This document shows, one piece after another, positions 26,180-34,558 of a DNA stretch of 64,000 nt. The position numbers were made by a program, and so were the translations under genes. Source of the stretch: CAJXMH01 sp040220135 (GTDB taxonomy: Bacteria; Bacteroidota; Bacteroidia; Flavobacteriales_E; Vicingaceae); NCBI GenBank assembly GCA_040220135.1, contig JAVJTT010000032.1, forward strand, positions 1-64,000, given 5' to 3'. The notes below the pieces were generated by a model. That model searched no databases. It saw only the letters and a program-made list of their open reading frames with translations, and was not told where the DNA came from. Numbering within the stretch: position 1 is the stretch's first letter; every line of letters starts with the position of its first letter.

Positions 26180-26311
26180 GAGATAAAGGTAGAAAAAAGG
26201 GAACATTCATTGAAATTTACCTTAAGCATCTGTGCACATTTCAAATCTTTGTTTAGCATAAAAATGAAGTTGAGGCCATACAAAGTAAAAATTAGTTGTT
26301 TTGTAGTTAGC

Positions 26312-27811
26312 ATGAAAACAGACTTAGAAAGCAAGAAACACCTCAAAGTAGCCTTTTGGATCGGCGCAATTTTATTTCTAATTACCGCCATCAAAAGTCA
26401 TGGTTACTATCATGCAGATGAACATTATCAACTAATCGAGTTCGCCGGCACACTCCTAGGCACCCACCAAGAGTTAGACTTGGCTTGGGAATATGGAGCA
26501 CAGATTAGACCAAGCATCCAAATTTTCATAGCCGCCGCGTTTATTAGTAGCTCTAATTTCCTTGGAATTGAAGATCCTTATCATCAGGCTTTGATCTTGC
26601 GTTTGCTAACAGCCTTGCTGTCGCTTTTAGTGATTCGAAAATTAGTCGCTCACTTACATTCCTTTTTTACTTCTAAGCTATTACGGATTCTATTTATCTA
26701 TGGTTCTTTTCTAATATGGTTCATTCCCTATTTAGGGGTTCGGTTTTCTTCAGAATCTTGGTCAGGAATTTTCTTTTGCCTTGGTCTTGTTTCTTACTGG
26801 ACTAGTATTTCGAAGGTTAGCATTAAACTAGCCTGCTTAGGCTTTTACTTCTCGCTCGCCTTTCTTTTTCGTTATCAAATCGCTTTCGCAGAAATAGCAG
26901 TTTTAATTTTTTGGCTTTACAAGAAAGAAATCTCATGGAAAGGTCTTGTCTACTTCAGTGTAAGCTTTTTGCTTGTTCTTACTGCGGGAATTGCCTTAGA
27001 TTGCTTTTACTATGGAGAGTTCACCCTTGCTCCTTGGAATTATTTTGCAAGTAACATCTTAGAATCAAAAGCGGCAGAATTTGGCATTTCACCCTTTACC
27101 TATTACTTGGAGAAGTTGCTTTATTTTCCATCCTTACCATTGGGAATTTTGCTCTATACCTCCTTAATTACTCAGTTTGTTATTAAAAGAAATGTTGTAA
27201 TCTGGGCTTTTCTTGTTTTTCTAATTGCCCATAGTTTGGTGGGTCATAAAGAGGAAAGATTTCTTTTCCCTTTAGTCTTATTATTCCCGTTTCTGCTATT
27301 TTATGGCTATGAATTACTATTACAAAAAACTAAATCCGTGCCTTTTAGAAAAAGCATCCTTTCCATATTGGCTATCTGCCTTGCTTTTACCTCACTGATC
27401 GGGCTTCCAACATTAGCTAGCGTGTCAGGAGGAAAAGGACATATGTCATTAACTAAATACATTCACGATAAACATGAAGAAGAGGTACAATTAATTTACA
27501 TGAATTGGTCTCACCCTTACATGCCTTTTGGCCGAATGGCAAAGTTTTATGCAGTAGACCCAATAGAATCTATTCATATTCAGCATATCTGCGACTTAAA
27601 AAAAGAGATGATTGATCCTAAGAAAACAACCTATCTAGTCCTACGGATATACGACTTAGAGCACGAAGGTTGTTCCGAAAGATTAGAGGAGTTTGGCTTT
27701 CAGCAGATTAAAAGCAGCCCACCTGATTGGGCGAATAAACTGAATGAATTTTATGGTGGTTACAAAAATTACGAGACCGTTCTGCTCTATGAAAAAGTAG
27801 AAACTAGCTAA
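26312..27811 (+). CDS. GT22-like (Alg9/PIG-B-type) mannosyltransferase, polytopic
   Basis: From ATG 26312 it has 499 residues; a longer reading from 26210 adds residues without a clear start signal. About ten hydrophobic segments follow the N-terminus. The GT-C motif is HADEHYQ (Asp36-Glu37) in the first outer loop, followed by LAWEYGAQIRPSI, and a later GHKEERFLFPL matches the HKExRF signature of GT22 mannosyltransferases. These use lipid-linked mannose donors at the membrane. The acceptor is unknown; cell-surface glycan or glycoprotein assembly is likely. Its 3' end overlaps the convergent purL by eight bases. Confidence 0.82.
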   Translation: MKTDLESKKHLKVAFWIGAILFLITAIKSHGYYHADEHYQLIEFAGTLLGTHQELDLAWEYGAQIRPSIQIFIAAAFISSSNFLGIEDPYHQALILRLLTALLSLLVIRKLVAHLHSFFTSKLLRILFIYGSFLIWFIPYLGVRFSSESWSGIFFCLGLVSYWTSISKVSIKLACLGFYFSLAFLFRYQIAFAEIAVLIFWLYKKEISWKGLVYFSVSFLLVLTAGIALDCFYYGEFTLAPWNYFASNILESKAAEFGISPFTYYLEKLLYFPSLPLGILLYTSLITQFVIKRNVVIWAFLVFLIAHSLVGHKEERFLFPLVLLFPFLLFYGYELLLQKTKSVPFRKSILSILAICLAFTSLIGLPTLASVSGGKGHMSLTKYIHDKHEEEVQLIYMNWSHPYMPFGRMAKFYAVDPIESIHIQHICDLKKEMIDPKKTTYLVLRIYDLEHEGCSERLEEFGFQQIKSSPPDWANKLNEFYGGYKNYETVLLYEKVETS

Positions 27812-30044
27812 TCAAATACCCTTCTAAAGCCGTTTCAAAAGCTTCTTTCGCCTTACTTACTTTTCCAAAATCCTCACCGTCGATCAGCATGCTGTCACCC
27901 TTTACTTCTCCTAATAAACTAAAAGGCACTTCAGAAGCTGAAAGACTTTCTACAAAGGCTTCTTCTTGCTCAGCTTTCACTGAAACCACAACTCTACTTT
28001 GAGCTTCACCAAATAAGAAGGCATCTTTTCTTACTTCATCATCTGTGGAAACCTCAAAACCTAAGTTATTTGGCATGGCTGCTTCTAACAAAGAAATAAA
28101 CAAACCTCCATCGGCACAGTCGTGCGCGGAAGCCACTAAGCCTTCTTGGATAATTTCTTTCAACTTGGCCTGCAATGTAAATTCTTCTTCCAAATCAAAA
28201 TGAGGGGCAGGAGATTGTTTCACTTTGTGGTAGGCATACAAATATTCCGAAGAATTAATGTCATTTCTCGATTCTCCCAACAAGTAGATCTTATCACCTT
28301 CACTTTGGAAGGCCAAGCTCGTTACTTTAGTCTTGTCGGGCACAATACCCATCATACCAATGGTTGGAGTTGGGAAAACCGGCACATCTTTATCGTCTTG
28401 CGTACTTTGATTGTAGAAACTCACATTTCCACCGGTTACCGGAGTTTTAAACTTTTCGCATGATTTGCGCATACCGTTGATTGCCCCTACAAACTGCCAA
28501 TACACTTCAGGGCTGTATGGATTACCAAAATTCAAGCAATTGGTTATCGCCGATGGTTCACCGCCTGAACAGACGATGTTTCGGGCTGCTTCTGCCACCG
28601 CAATGGCGCAACCTTGTTCCGGATCAGCATGCACATAACGTGCGTTGCAATCAACTGTGAAGGCCAAGGCCTTCTTTATTCCTTTCAGATTTACGATTCC
28701 CGCATCAGTCGGTTTATTGGTACTCATGTTCACGGTACCCACCATGCTATCGTACTGCTCGATCACCCATTTTTTAGAGGCAATGTTAGGATGCTTATAC
28801 AAGAACTTAGCAACCGCCTTCAAATCCTTTGGTTGCTCAATACTATCGATCTTAAATTTCTTATTCTCTTGATAATAAGCCGGCTCCTTGTATTCTCTTT
28901 CGTAAACCGGAGCACCTCCGCCTAAGATTAATGATTCTGCCGGCACATCGGCTACTTTTTCACCACCCATAAAATACTCCAATCGACCACCTTCAGTTAC
29001 TTCACCGATCTGCTCACAGTTCAGGTCCCATTTCTCAAAAATGGCTTCTACCTCAGCTTCCCTGCCTTTTTTTACAACAACCAGCATGCGCTCTTGCGAT
29101 TCAGAAAGTAGAATCTCAAAAGGCAACATACCGGCTTGTCTAGTGGGTACTTTATCTAAATCAATGGTCATACCGAAGCCTTCTTTTCCTGACATTTCAG
29201 AAGTGGAACAGGTAATTCCAGCTGCGCCCATATCTTGCATTCCAATAATGGCATCGGTCTCCGCCAACTCTAAAGAGGCTTCCAACAGCAATTTTTCTTG
29301 AAATGGGTCACCGACTTGAACCGCTGGCAAATCATCCATAGAGTCTTCTGAAATATCCTTAGAAGCAAAAGCCGCTCCGTGAATCCCGTCTTTACCCGTA
29401 GAAGAACCCACAATGTAAACTGGATTGCCTACCCCATAAGAAGTGGCTGAGATCATTTTACCGGCATCCATAATTCCAGCCGACATGGCATTCACTAAGG
29501 GGTTCGTGTTATAACATTCGTCAAAAAATACTTCTCCCCCAACAACAGGAATTCCAAACGAATTTCCGTAATCGCCAATGCCTTTTACTACTCCTTTTAA
29601 CAACCATTTAGTGCGGTCTAATTCAATCGAACCAAAACGCAAAGAGTTTAATTGGGCCACGGGACGAGCGCCCATGGTAAATATATCTCTATTGATTCCA
29701 CCTACTCCAGTGGCCGCTCCTTGATAAGGCTCTAAGGCCGAAGGGTGGTTGTGAGATTCTATTTTAAAGGCACAAGCTAAGCCATCACCAATATCAACTA
29801 AACCGGCATTCTCTTCTCCTGCTTCAGCCAACATATGTGGCCCTTCTTTGGGCAATGTTTTCAACCATTTAATGGAGTTCTTGTAGGAACAATGCTCCGA
29901 CCACATCACTGAATATATACTCAGTTCGGTAAAATTTGGGGTACGTCCTAAAATTTCGTTGATCTGATCGAATTCTTCCGGCAAAAGGCCTAATTCTTTG
30001 GCTGTTTCAACGGTTACTTTCGGTTGATTGGCGGCTGTATCCAT
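27804..30044 (-). CDS. purL: Phosphoribosylformylglycinamidine synthase subunit PurL (small form)
   Basis: With ATG at 30044 (MDTAANQPKVTVETAKELGL) the protein has 746 residues, the size of the small PurL that needs separate PurQ and PurS. An upstream in-frame start at 30119 would place the promoter inside the gene and is rejected. Signatures: MWSEHCSYKNS (catalytic His), ESHNHPSALEPYQGAATGVGG and DMGAAGITCSTSEMSGKEG. It catalyses the fourth step of purine synthesis, FGAR to FGAM. purQ and purS are not in the window. Confidence 0.96.
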   Translation of the reverse strand: MDTAANQPKVTVETAKELGLLPEEFDQINEILGRTPNFTELSIYSVMWSEHCSYKNSIKWLKTLPKEGPHMLAEAGEENAGLVDIGDGLACAFKIESHNHPSALEPYQGAATGVGGINRDIFTMGARPVAQLNSLRFGSIELDRTKWLLKGVVKGIGDYGNSFGIPVVGGEVFFDECYNTNPLVNAMSAGIMDAGKMISATSYGVGNPVYIVGSSTGKDGIHGAAFASKDISEDSMDDLPAVQVGDPFQEKLLLEASLELAETDAIIGMQDMGAAGITCSTSEMSGKEGFGMTIDLDKVPTRQAGMLPFEILLSESQERMLVVVKKGREAEVEAIFEKWDLNCEQIGEVTEGGRLEYFMGGEKVADVPAESLILGGGAPVYEREYKEPAYYQENKKFKIDSIEQPKDLKAVAKFLYKHPNIASKKWVIEQYDSMVGTVNMSTNKPTDAGIVNLKGIKKALAFTVDCNARYVHADPEQGCAIAVAEAARNIVCSGGEPSAITNCLNFGNPYSPEVYWQFVGAINGMRKSCEKFKTPVTGGNVSFYNQSTQDDKDVPVFPTPTIGMMGIVPDKTKVTSLAFQSEGDKIYLLGESRNDINSSEYLYAYHKVKQSPAPHFDLEEEFTLQAKLKEIIQEGLVASAHDCADGGLFISLLEAAMPNNLGFEVSTDDEVRKDAFLFGEAQSRVVVSVKAEQEEAFVESLSASEVPFSLLGEVKGDSMLIDGEDFGKVSKAKEAFETALEGYLIS

Positions 30045-30073
30045 GCGTTTTTGAGTAGTATAATTTAGAAGGG

Positions 30074-30103
30074 CAAAAGTAAGTCTTTTCAACTGCTTGC
30101 CAA
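30074..30103 (-). promoter_or_regulatory. Promoter of purL
   Basis: Read on the minus strand: TTG (30103-30101), a 19-base spacer, then TACTTTTG (30081-30074), an exact match to the Bacteroidota consensus. The leader to ATG 30044 is about 25 bases. Confidence 0.75.
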
Positions 30104-30123
30104 GACTGTTGGAGCGCATTTAT

Positions 30124-30156
30124 TTGCAGGAGGCTGCTCGAAATAAACTATTTTTG
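30124..30156 (+). promoter_or_regulatory. Candidate promoter abutting the 30162 gene
   Basis: TTG (30124-30126), 22-base spacer, TATTTTTG (30149-30156). The -7 box ends five bases before ATG 30162, which would give a leaderless or nearly leaderless mRNA. Confidence 0.45.
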
Positions 30157-30161
30157 AAGTG

Positions 30162-31439
30162 ATGTTTTCAGCCCTAATCTTTTCTTTCATTTTACTTGCA
30201 TTGACGATTCTGCTATTGCTGAAATCAAAGTCTGTACTACAACTACCTCTCAGCTGGACTTTAGGAAGTCTAGGTTTGAAGCTTTTGGCAGCCGCCTTCT
30301 TGTGGTGGCTTTATACGTATCATTATTCAGACAGATCTGCAGCTGATATTTACAAATACTTTGACGATGCAAGAGCCATTGAAAAAGCTTGTGAGGAATA
30401 CGAAGTATCAAAGTGGGATTTTTACAATCCCTGGCAAGAGCGAACCGCTGCCCACCAAAAAGCGCTCAGTAATACCATGCACTGGGATTTAGCAAAAGTT
30501 TATCTGGTGAATGACAACAGAACAATGAGTCGAATACATTTGCTCATCCTACCTTTTTCAAAAGGTCACTTTTGGGCTCACCAACTCTTTTTTACCCTTT
30601 TGTCTTTTTGGGGCACAATCATGCTCTTTTTGTTCTTTAAACCCTTTTTCCACCATAAGCATCGACTGCTTTTCTACTTGCTCTTTTTATTTCCCTCCAT
30701 TCTTTTGTGGACCTCAGGAGCTTTAAAAGAAAGCTTTCTTTTTTTTGCCATGGGGGGCTTTTTGTATACCGCTCAAAAAAGCATAGACCATGGAAAAATC
30801 CAATTCATTCCGCTACTTTTAGTCTTCACCGCCCTGCTAATTAACATCAAAATATACCTAGCCATTGTGCTTATTCCCTTAACGATTCCAATGCTTGGTC
30901 TCAAAAAAATGAACTATCGTCATTATGGCTTAAACTCTTTTTACGAATTGGTGTCGGTAGGCATAATCAGTTTGCTGCTTTCAGGAAAAGAGATCGTTCA
31001 GAAAATTCAAATGAAATTAAATGATTTTACAGACTTGGCTTTAGCCAATGAAGCTGGGAGTTATTATGAGATACCGACCTACCAAAGCATTCTTGATCTG
31101 CTTATTTATATGCCGATCGCTTTGTACAATGTTCTCATTCGTCCCATTTTCCCAAATAGCGTTAATGCCTTAAGCTTGCTTTCAGCATTAGAACATTTAA
31201 TCTTGTTGACCTTACTGACTTTAGCAGTATTAAGAAGAAAAAATCCAACCGAGAACCAAAAACAATTGGCTTGGTTTTGCTTATCCACTTTTTTACCCAT
31301 TGCCATCTTAACTGGTAGTACAGTTCCAGTGCTTGGGGCTATAACTCGTTACAAAGTGGTTTTCTTACCCTTTTATCTCTGTCTGCTCCTTACCTTTGTC
31401 GACCTTAAAAGAATCCCTATTTTGAAGAAGTTGATATGA
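30162..31439 (+). CDS. Polytopic membrane protein, possible glycan-assembly enzyme
   Basis: Encodes 425 residues from ATG 30162 (a GTG one codon earlier is also possible) with about ten membrane segments. The first large outer loop contains DRSAADIYKYFDDARAIEKA, reminiscent of EpsG-like or GT-C membrane proteins, but no motif is conclusive, so I name no function. The 3' end overlaps the amidohydrolase lipoprotein gene by ATGA. It diverges from purL, sharing a 117-bp promoter region. Confidence 0.8.
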   Translation: MFSALIFSFILLALTILLLLKSKSVLQLPLSWTLGSLGLKLLAAAFLWWLYTYHYSDRSAADIYKYFDDARAIEKACEEYEVSKWDFYNPWQERTAAHQKALSNTMHWDLAKVYLVNDNRTMSRIHLLILPFSKGHFWAHQLFFTLLSFWGTIMLFLFFKPFFHHKHRLLFYLLFLFPSILLWTSGALKESFLFFAMGGFLYTAQKSIDHGKIQFIPLLLVFTALLINIKIYLAIVLIPLTIPMLGLKKMNYRHYGLNSFYELVSVGIISLLLSGKEIVQKIQMKLNDFTDLALANEAGSYYEIPTYQSILDLLIYMPIALYNVLIRPIFPNSVNALSLLSALEHLILLTLLTLAVLRRKNPTENQKQLAWFCLSTFLPIAILTGSTVPVLGAITRYKVVFLPFYLCLLLTFVDLKRIPILKKLI

Positions 31440-33076
31440 GAGTTAGATTTACATTCCTCACCTTAATTGTTCTACTAATGAGTTCTTGTTACTATACTGA
31501 GAAAGCAGATATTTTAATTCACAACGCTAAAATTTACACCCTTGATGATAATTTTAGTATTGCTGAAGCGATGGCCATAAAAGATGGGAAAATCATAGAA
31601 GTAGGCCCTAACAATGAATTGAAAAATCGCTACGAAGCCAAAGAGGAGATTGATGCGAGACTGCGTCCCATTTACCCAGGTTTTATCGATGCACATTGTC
31701 ATTTTTTATGGTACGGCAATACTTTTTTTGAAGTAGACCTAGTTGGTACAAAAAGCTGGGCGGAAGTAATCGAAAAAACACAGGCTTTTTCAAATCTTAA
31801 CCAAGACCAATGGATTACAGGTAGAGGGTGGGATCAAAATGATTGGGAAGTAAAAGAGTTTCCAACCAAAGACCAATTAGATAGCTTATTCCCAAAACGG
31901 GCTGTTTTGCTAAAACGAATCGATGGTCATGCGGCTATTGCCAATCAAAAAGCTTTAGACTTAGCAGGAATCACAATCGAAAGTAAAATTGAAGGTGGAG
32001 TTTATCAAAAAGAAAATGGGAAATTAACCGGCCTTTTGGTAGACAACGCTATCGACAGTGTATCTCAAGCAATGCCCAAAATAAGCACAGAGCAAATGGA
32101 AAGAGCTTTATTAAAAGCACAAGAAATGTGTTTTGCAAAAGGCTTAACTACCGTTGACGATGCCATGTTGGAAAATGACATGGTACACGCCATGGATAAT
32201 TTGCAGAAAGGAGGTAAATTAAAGATGAAGATTTACGGCATGCTGATGCCAACGGAAGAAAACAAAAAGGAATTTTTAGAAAATGGTCCCTATTTAACGG
32301 ATCGCCTGAGCATTCGCTCATTCAAGTATTTTGCCGATGGGGCTTTAGGTTCTCGTGGGGCTAAATTACTCCACCCTTACCATGATGACCCGGACAATAC
32401 CGGCTTGTACTTAAACGACAGCACTTACTTTCAAAAAGAAGCTGAAGCCCTTTACAAGCATGGTTTTCAAATGAATACCCACTGTATTGGTGATGCGGCT
32501 AACCGTATGATGCTTAACATATATGAAAATGTACTAGCGGGCATCAATGACAAACGTTGGCGAATTGAACATGCTCAAATTGTAGAACCTTCTGACCTTG
32601 ATAAATTTAAAAGAAACACCATTATTCCTAGTGTGCAGCCCACTCACGCCACTTCTGACATGTATTGGTTGGAGGATAGACTTGGTGAAGACAGAGCTAA
32701 GACAGCCTATGCCTGGAAAGATCTTTTAAAGCAAAATGGGCTCTTGGCCTTAGGTACCGACTTCCCTATAGAAGACATTGATCCCCTAAAAACTTTTTAT
32801 GCTGCTGTGGCCCGAAAAGATGCAGACTCTTATCCTGAAGGTGGCTTTCAAATGGAGAATGGATTAAGTCGTGAAGAAGCCTTAAAAGGAATGACCATCT
32901 GGGCTGCCGTCTCTAATTTTGAAGAAGAAATGAAAGGTAGCTTAGAAGTTGGTAAAGCAGCCGACTTTATTGTTTTAGATCGAGATATTATGTCAGCGAA
33001 AGAGAGCGACATACTATCCACTCGAGTGATATCAACTTTTGTTAATGGCGAAAAGGTATTTGAGGCTAAAAAGTAA
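31436..33076 (+). CDS. YtcJ-like amidohydrolase lipoprotein
   Basis: A 546-residue protein with a lipoprotein signal peptide (LMSSC, Cys18), then a metal-dependent amidohydrolase domain: ADILIHNAKIYTLDD, metal-binding GFIDAHCHFLWYG, GADGALGSRGA-like YFADGALGSRGA, NTHCIGDAANRMML, RIEHAQIV and a C-terminal ALGTDFPIEDIDPL. The YtcJ type is a predicted amidohydrolase or exoenzyme acting on N-substituted amides; the substrate is unknown. Lipidation places it in the periplasm or on the outer membrane. It overlaps the convergent SiaC-like gene by 11 bases. Confidence 0.92.
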   Translation: MRVRFTFLTLIVLLMSSCYYTEKADILIHNAKIYTLDDNFSIAEAMAIKDGKIIEVGPNNELKNRYEAKEEIDARLRPIYPGFIDAHCHFLWYGNTFFEVDLVGTKSWAEVIEKTQAFSNLNQDQWITGRGWDQNDWEVKEFPTKDQLDSLFPKRAVLLKRIDGHAAIANQKALDLAGITIESKIEGGVYQKENGKLTGLLVDNAIDSVSQAMPKISTEQMERALLKAQEMCFAKGLTTVDDAMLENDMVHAMDNLQKGGKLKMKIYGMLMPTEENKKEFLENGPYLTDRLSIRSFKYFADGALGSRGAKLLHPYHDDPDNTGLYLNDSTYFQKEAEALYKHGFQMNTHCIGDAANRMMLNIYENVLAGINDKRWRIEHAQIVEPSDLDKFKRNTIIPSVQPTHATSDMYWLEDRLGEDRAKTAYAWKDLLKQNGLLALGTDFPIEDIDPLKTFYAAVARKDADSYPEGGFQMENGLSREEALKGMTIWAAVSNFEEEMKGSLEVGKAADFIVLDRDIMSAKESDILSTRVISTFVNGEKVFEAKK

Positions 33077-33446
33077 CTTCCTCGTATTCAAAAGGAATTT
33101 CAAGCTCATGCTCTACTAATTCTCCAACAGATAAAATGTCATCGTCGCCTTCTTCATATTTCCAGCGCACTAAGAAATCTTTTTTGGCATCATAAAGCGG
33201 CTTAAAGGTTAACAAAAGCTCTACCAATTGCTTCTGAGAAGCAGAATTAAGGTATTCTATTTCGCAAATCAGCTCTGTTTTCTTTGCCGGATTATTCACA
33301 TACTCTTTGCTCCATTCAATAATAGGCTGATAAAATTCAATGGCATCTGCCGGATATGATTTTCCGGATATCAATAAAACTCCACTATCAGCATTGAAAT
33401 CAATTTCCGGAGTTTGCAAATACGGTTCTATCTCTAAGTTCTTCAT
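33066..33446 (-). CDS. SiaC-family regulatory phosphoprotein (DUF1987)
   Basis: A 126-residue protein of the SiaC/DUF1987 family (IEPYLQTPEIDFNADSGVL, SGKSYPADAIEFYQPIIEW). In Pseudomonas aeruginosa SiaC is phosphorylated on Thr68 by SiaB and dephosphorylated by SiaA, and unphosphorylated SiaC activates the diguanylate cyclase SiaD. Here the matching motif YLNSASQKQL puts Ser68 at that position by my count. The gene overlaps the upstream SiaB-like gene by ATGA. No SiaA or SiaD homologue lies in the window, so its target is unknown. Confidence 0.88.
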   Translation of the reverse strand: MKNLEIEPYLQTPEIDFNADSGVLLISGKSYPADAIEFYQPIIEWSKEYVNNPAKKTELICEIEYLNSASQKQLVELLLTFKPLYDAKKDFLVRWKYEEGDDDILSVGELVEHELEIPFEYEEVTF

Positions 33447-33970
33447 AGTTCAAATCTCAATTCAAAAACAAGCCAATGCGTATTATCTTTTGCTTGAATT
33501 TCCCAATCTATAGCAGCCCCTTCCATCCTTCGAATCATAATTAACCCAAGGCTTTTACCATTTAAAATTGCCTCTTTATTCGCCGCTTCTAAAGCTGATT
33601 GATTCATCTCAAAAATAGCTTTAAATTTTTGGCTTAAAAGTTCAACATCTGTTGCTTTTAAAATATTTCCGGTTCGGATTTGAATAAACCCTTTCTTAAC
33701 TTGTAAGTCAAGATATGCATCCGGTGTATTATCTTTGAAAGCAATGGCGTTATACTCAGCAATGTTTTGCACTAACTCCACCAAGCAAATAAAGGCCTTT
33801 TTAGAAACCTTTGACTTGTAGGAAACATAACGTTCAATAAACTCATTCCCCATGGTTAAAAAAGAATTGCTGAATTGGGTGTCCACCGGACCCCAATATT
33901 CGAGCTCTTCGTTTCGAATGGGCAAGTCAAATAATTGCTTACGTTTTGTTATGGAAGAAGTAACTACCAT
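33443..33970 (-). CDS. SiaB-family protein kinase (DUF6272)
   Basis: A 175-residue protein matching the SiaB/DUF6272 family, which has a degenerate histidine-kinase-like ATPase fold. The N-box-like helix is ELVQNIAEYN (about 66-75), and the C-terminal GKSLGLIMIRRMEG resembles a G-box helix. In Pseudomonas, SiaB phosphorylates SiaC. The order SiaB-SiaC with a 4-base overlap is the same as in other Bacteroidota, supporting a kinase-substrate pair. The upstream cupin gene is 33 bases away on the same strand. Confidence 0.85.
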   Translation of the reverse strand: MVVTSSITKRKQLFDLPIRNEELEYWGPVDTQFSNSFLTMGNEFIERYVSYKSKVSKKAFICLVELVQNIAEYNAIAFKDNTPDAYLDLQVKKGFIQIRTGNILKATDVELLSQKFKAIFEMNQSALEAANKEAILNGKSLGLIMIRRMEGAAIDWEIQAKDNTHWLVFELRFEL

Positions 33971-34003
33971 TTAATCAAGCTAAAAAGATAAAAATAATAC
34001 TAT

Positions 34004-34489
34004 TTAATGGCTTAAACGCACTATCAGTTTACGATGTTGTGGAAAAATAGTTTTCAACTTTTTGTCAGCTAGTTCAAAATCTGCAAAATCAAATCCAGGA
34101 GCAACCGTACAGCCTACCAATGCATATCCCTTTTCTTCCTCAATTTCTGAAGCAAACCAAACATTCGCCGGAACTACAAACTGAGGTACCTCTCCTTGAT
34201 CCACATTCTTCCCAATCTTTTGCTTACGATACTCGCCATCCTCATGAATCATGTGAACCGTAAGCGCACTGCCTTCATAATGGTGCCACATCTCATCTGA
34301 CTTTATCCGATGAAAGGCGGAGAAACTGTCTGAATCCAACAAAAAGTAAATTCCAGTGGAAAGGTTTCTTTTATTCGAAAACCCATCAAACTCCCCTTGA
34401 ATAAGAGATCGGTAGGTTTCTTTGTAAAAACCACCTTCCGGATGGGCTTGTAGGTTTAATTTTTTTACCCAAAATTCTTTTGTGTGCAT
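34004..34489 (-). CDS. Cupin (DUF985/Cupin_5) protein
   Basis: A 161-residue single-domain cupin. Typical DUF985 pieces are LQAHPEGGFYKETYRS, GIYFLLDSDSFSAFHRIKSD, EMWHHYEGSALTVHM and VGCTVAPGFDFADFELAD. Members form dimeric beta-barrels and are sometimes linked to sugar-nucleotide or epimerase-like chemistry, but function is undefined. It diverges from the acyl-CoA ligase gene. A one-base-short -7-like TACTTTG lies upstream at about 34514-34520 on the minus strand. Confidence 0.88.
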   Translation of the reverse strand: MHTKEFWVKKLNLQAHPEGGFYKETYRSLIQGEFDGFSNKRNLSTGIYFLLDSDSFSAFHRIKSDEMWHHYEGSALTVHMIHEDGEYRKQKIGKNVDQGEVPQFVVPANVWFASEIEEEKGYALVGCTVAPGFDFADFELADKKLKTIFPQHRKLIVRLSH

Positions 34490-34558
34490 AAACTACAGTT
34501 AAATCTCTTCAACAAAGTAAAATGTTTTTTAGTTTTATATTTACCTAAAATCAGTACT

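Noticed and set aside
26210..26311. Longer N-terminus for the GT22-like mannosyltransferase
   Set aside because: The first candidate codon is TTG without a clear ribosome site, and the added residues are not typical of the family; ATG 26312 directly precedes the first membrane segment.
30045..30119. Upstream start for purL
   Set aside because: A consensus promoter (TTG-N19-TACTTTTG) occupies this stretch, so it cannot be translated from that promoter.
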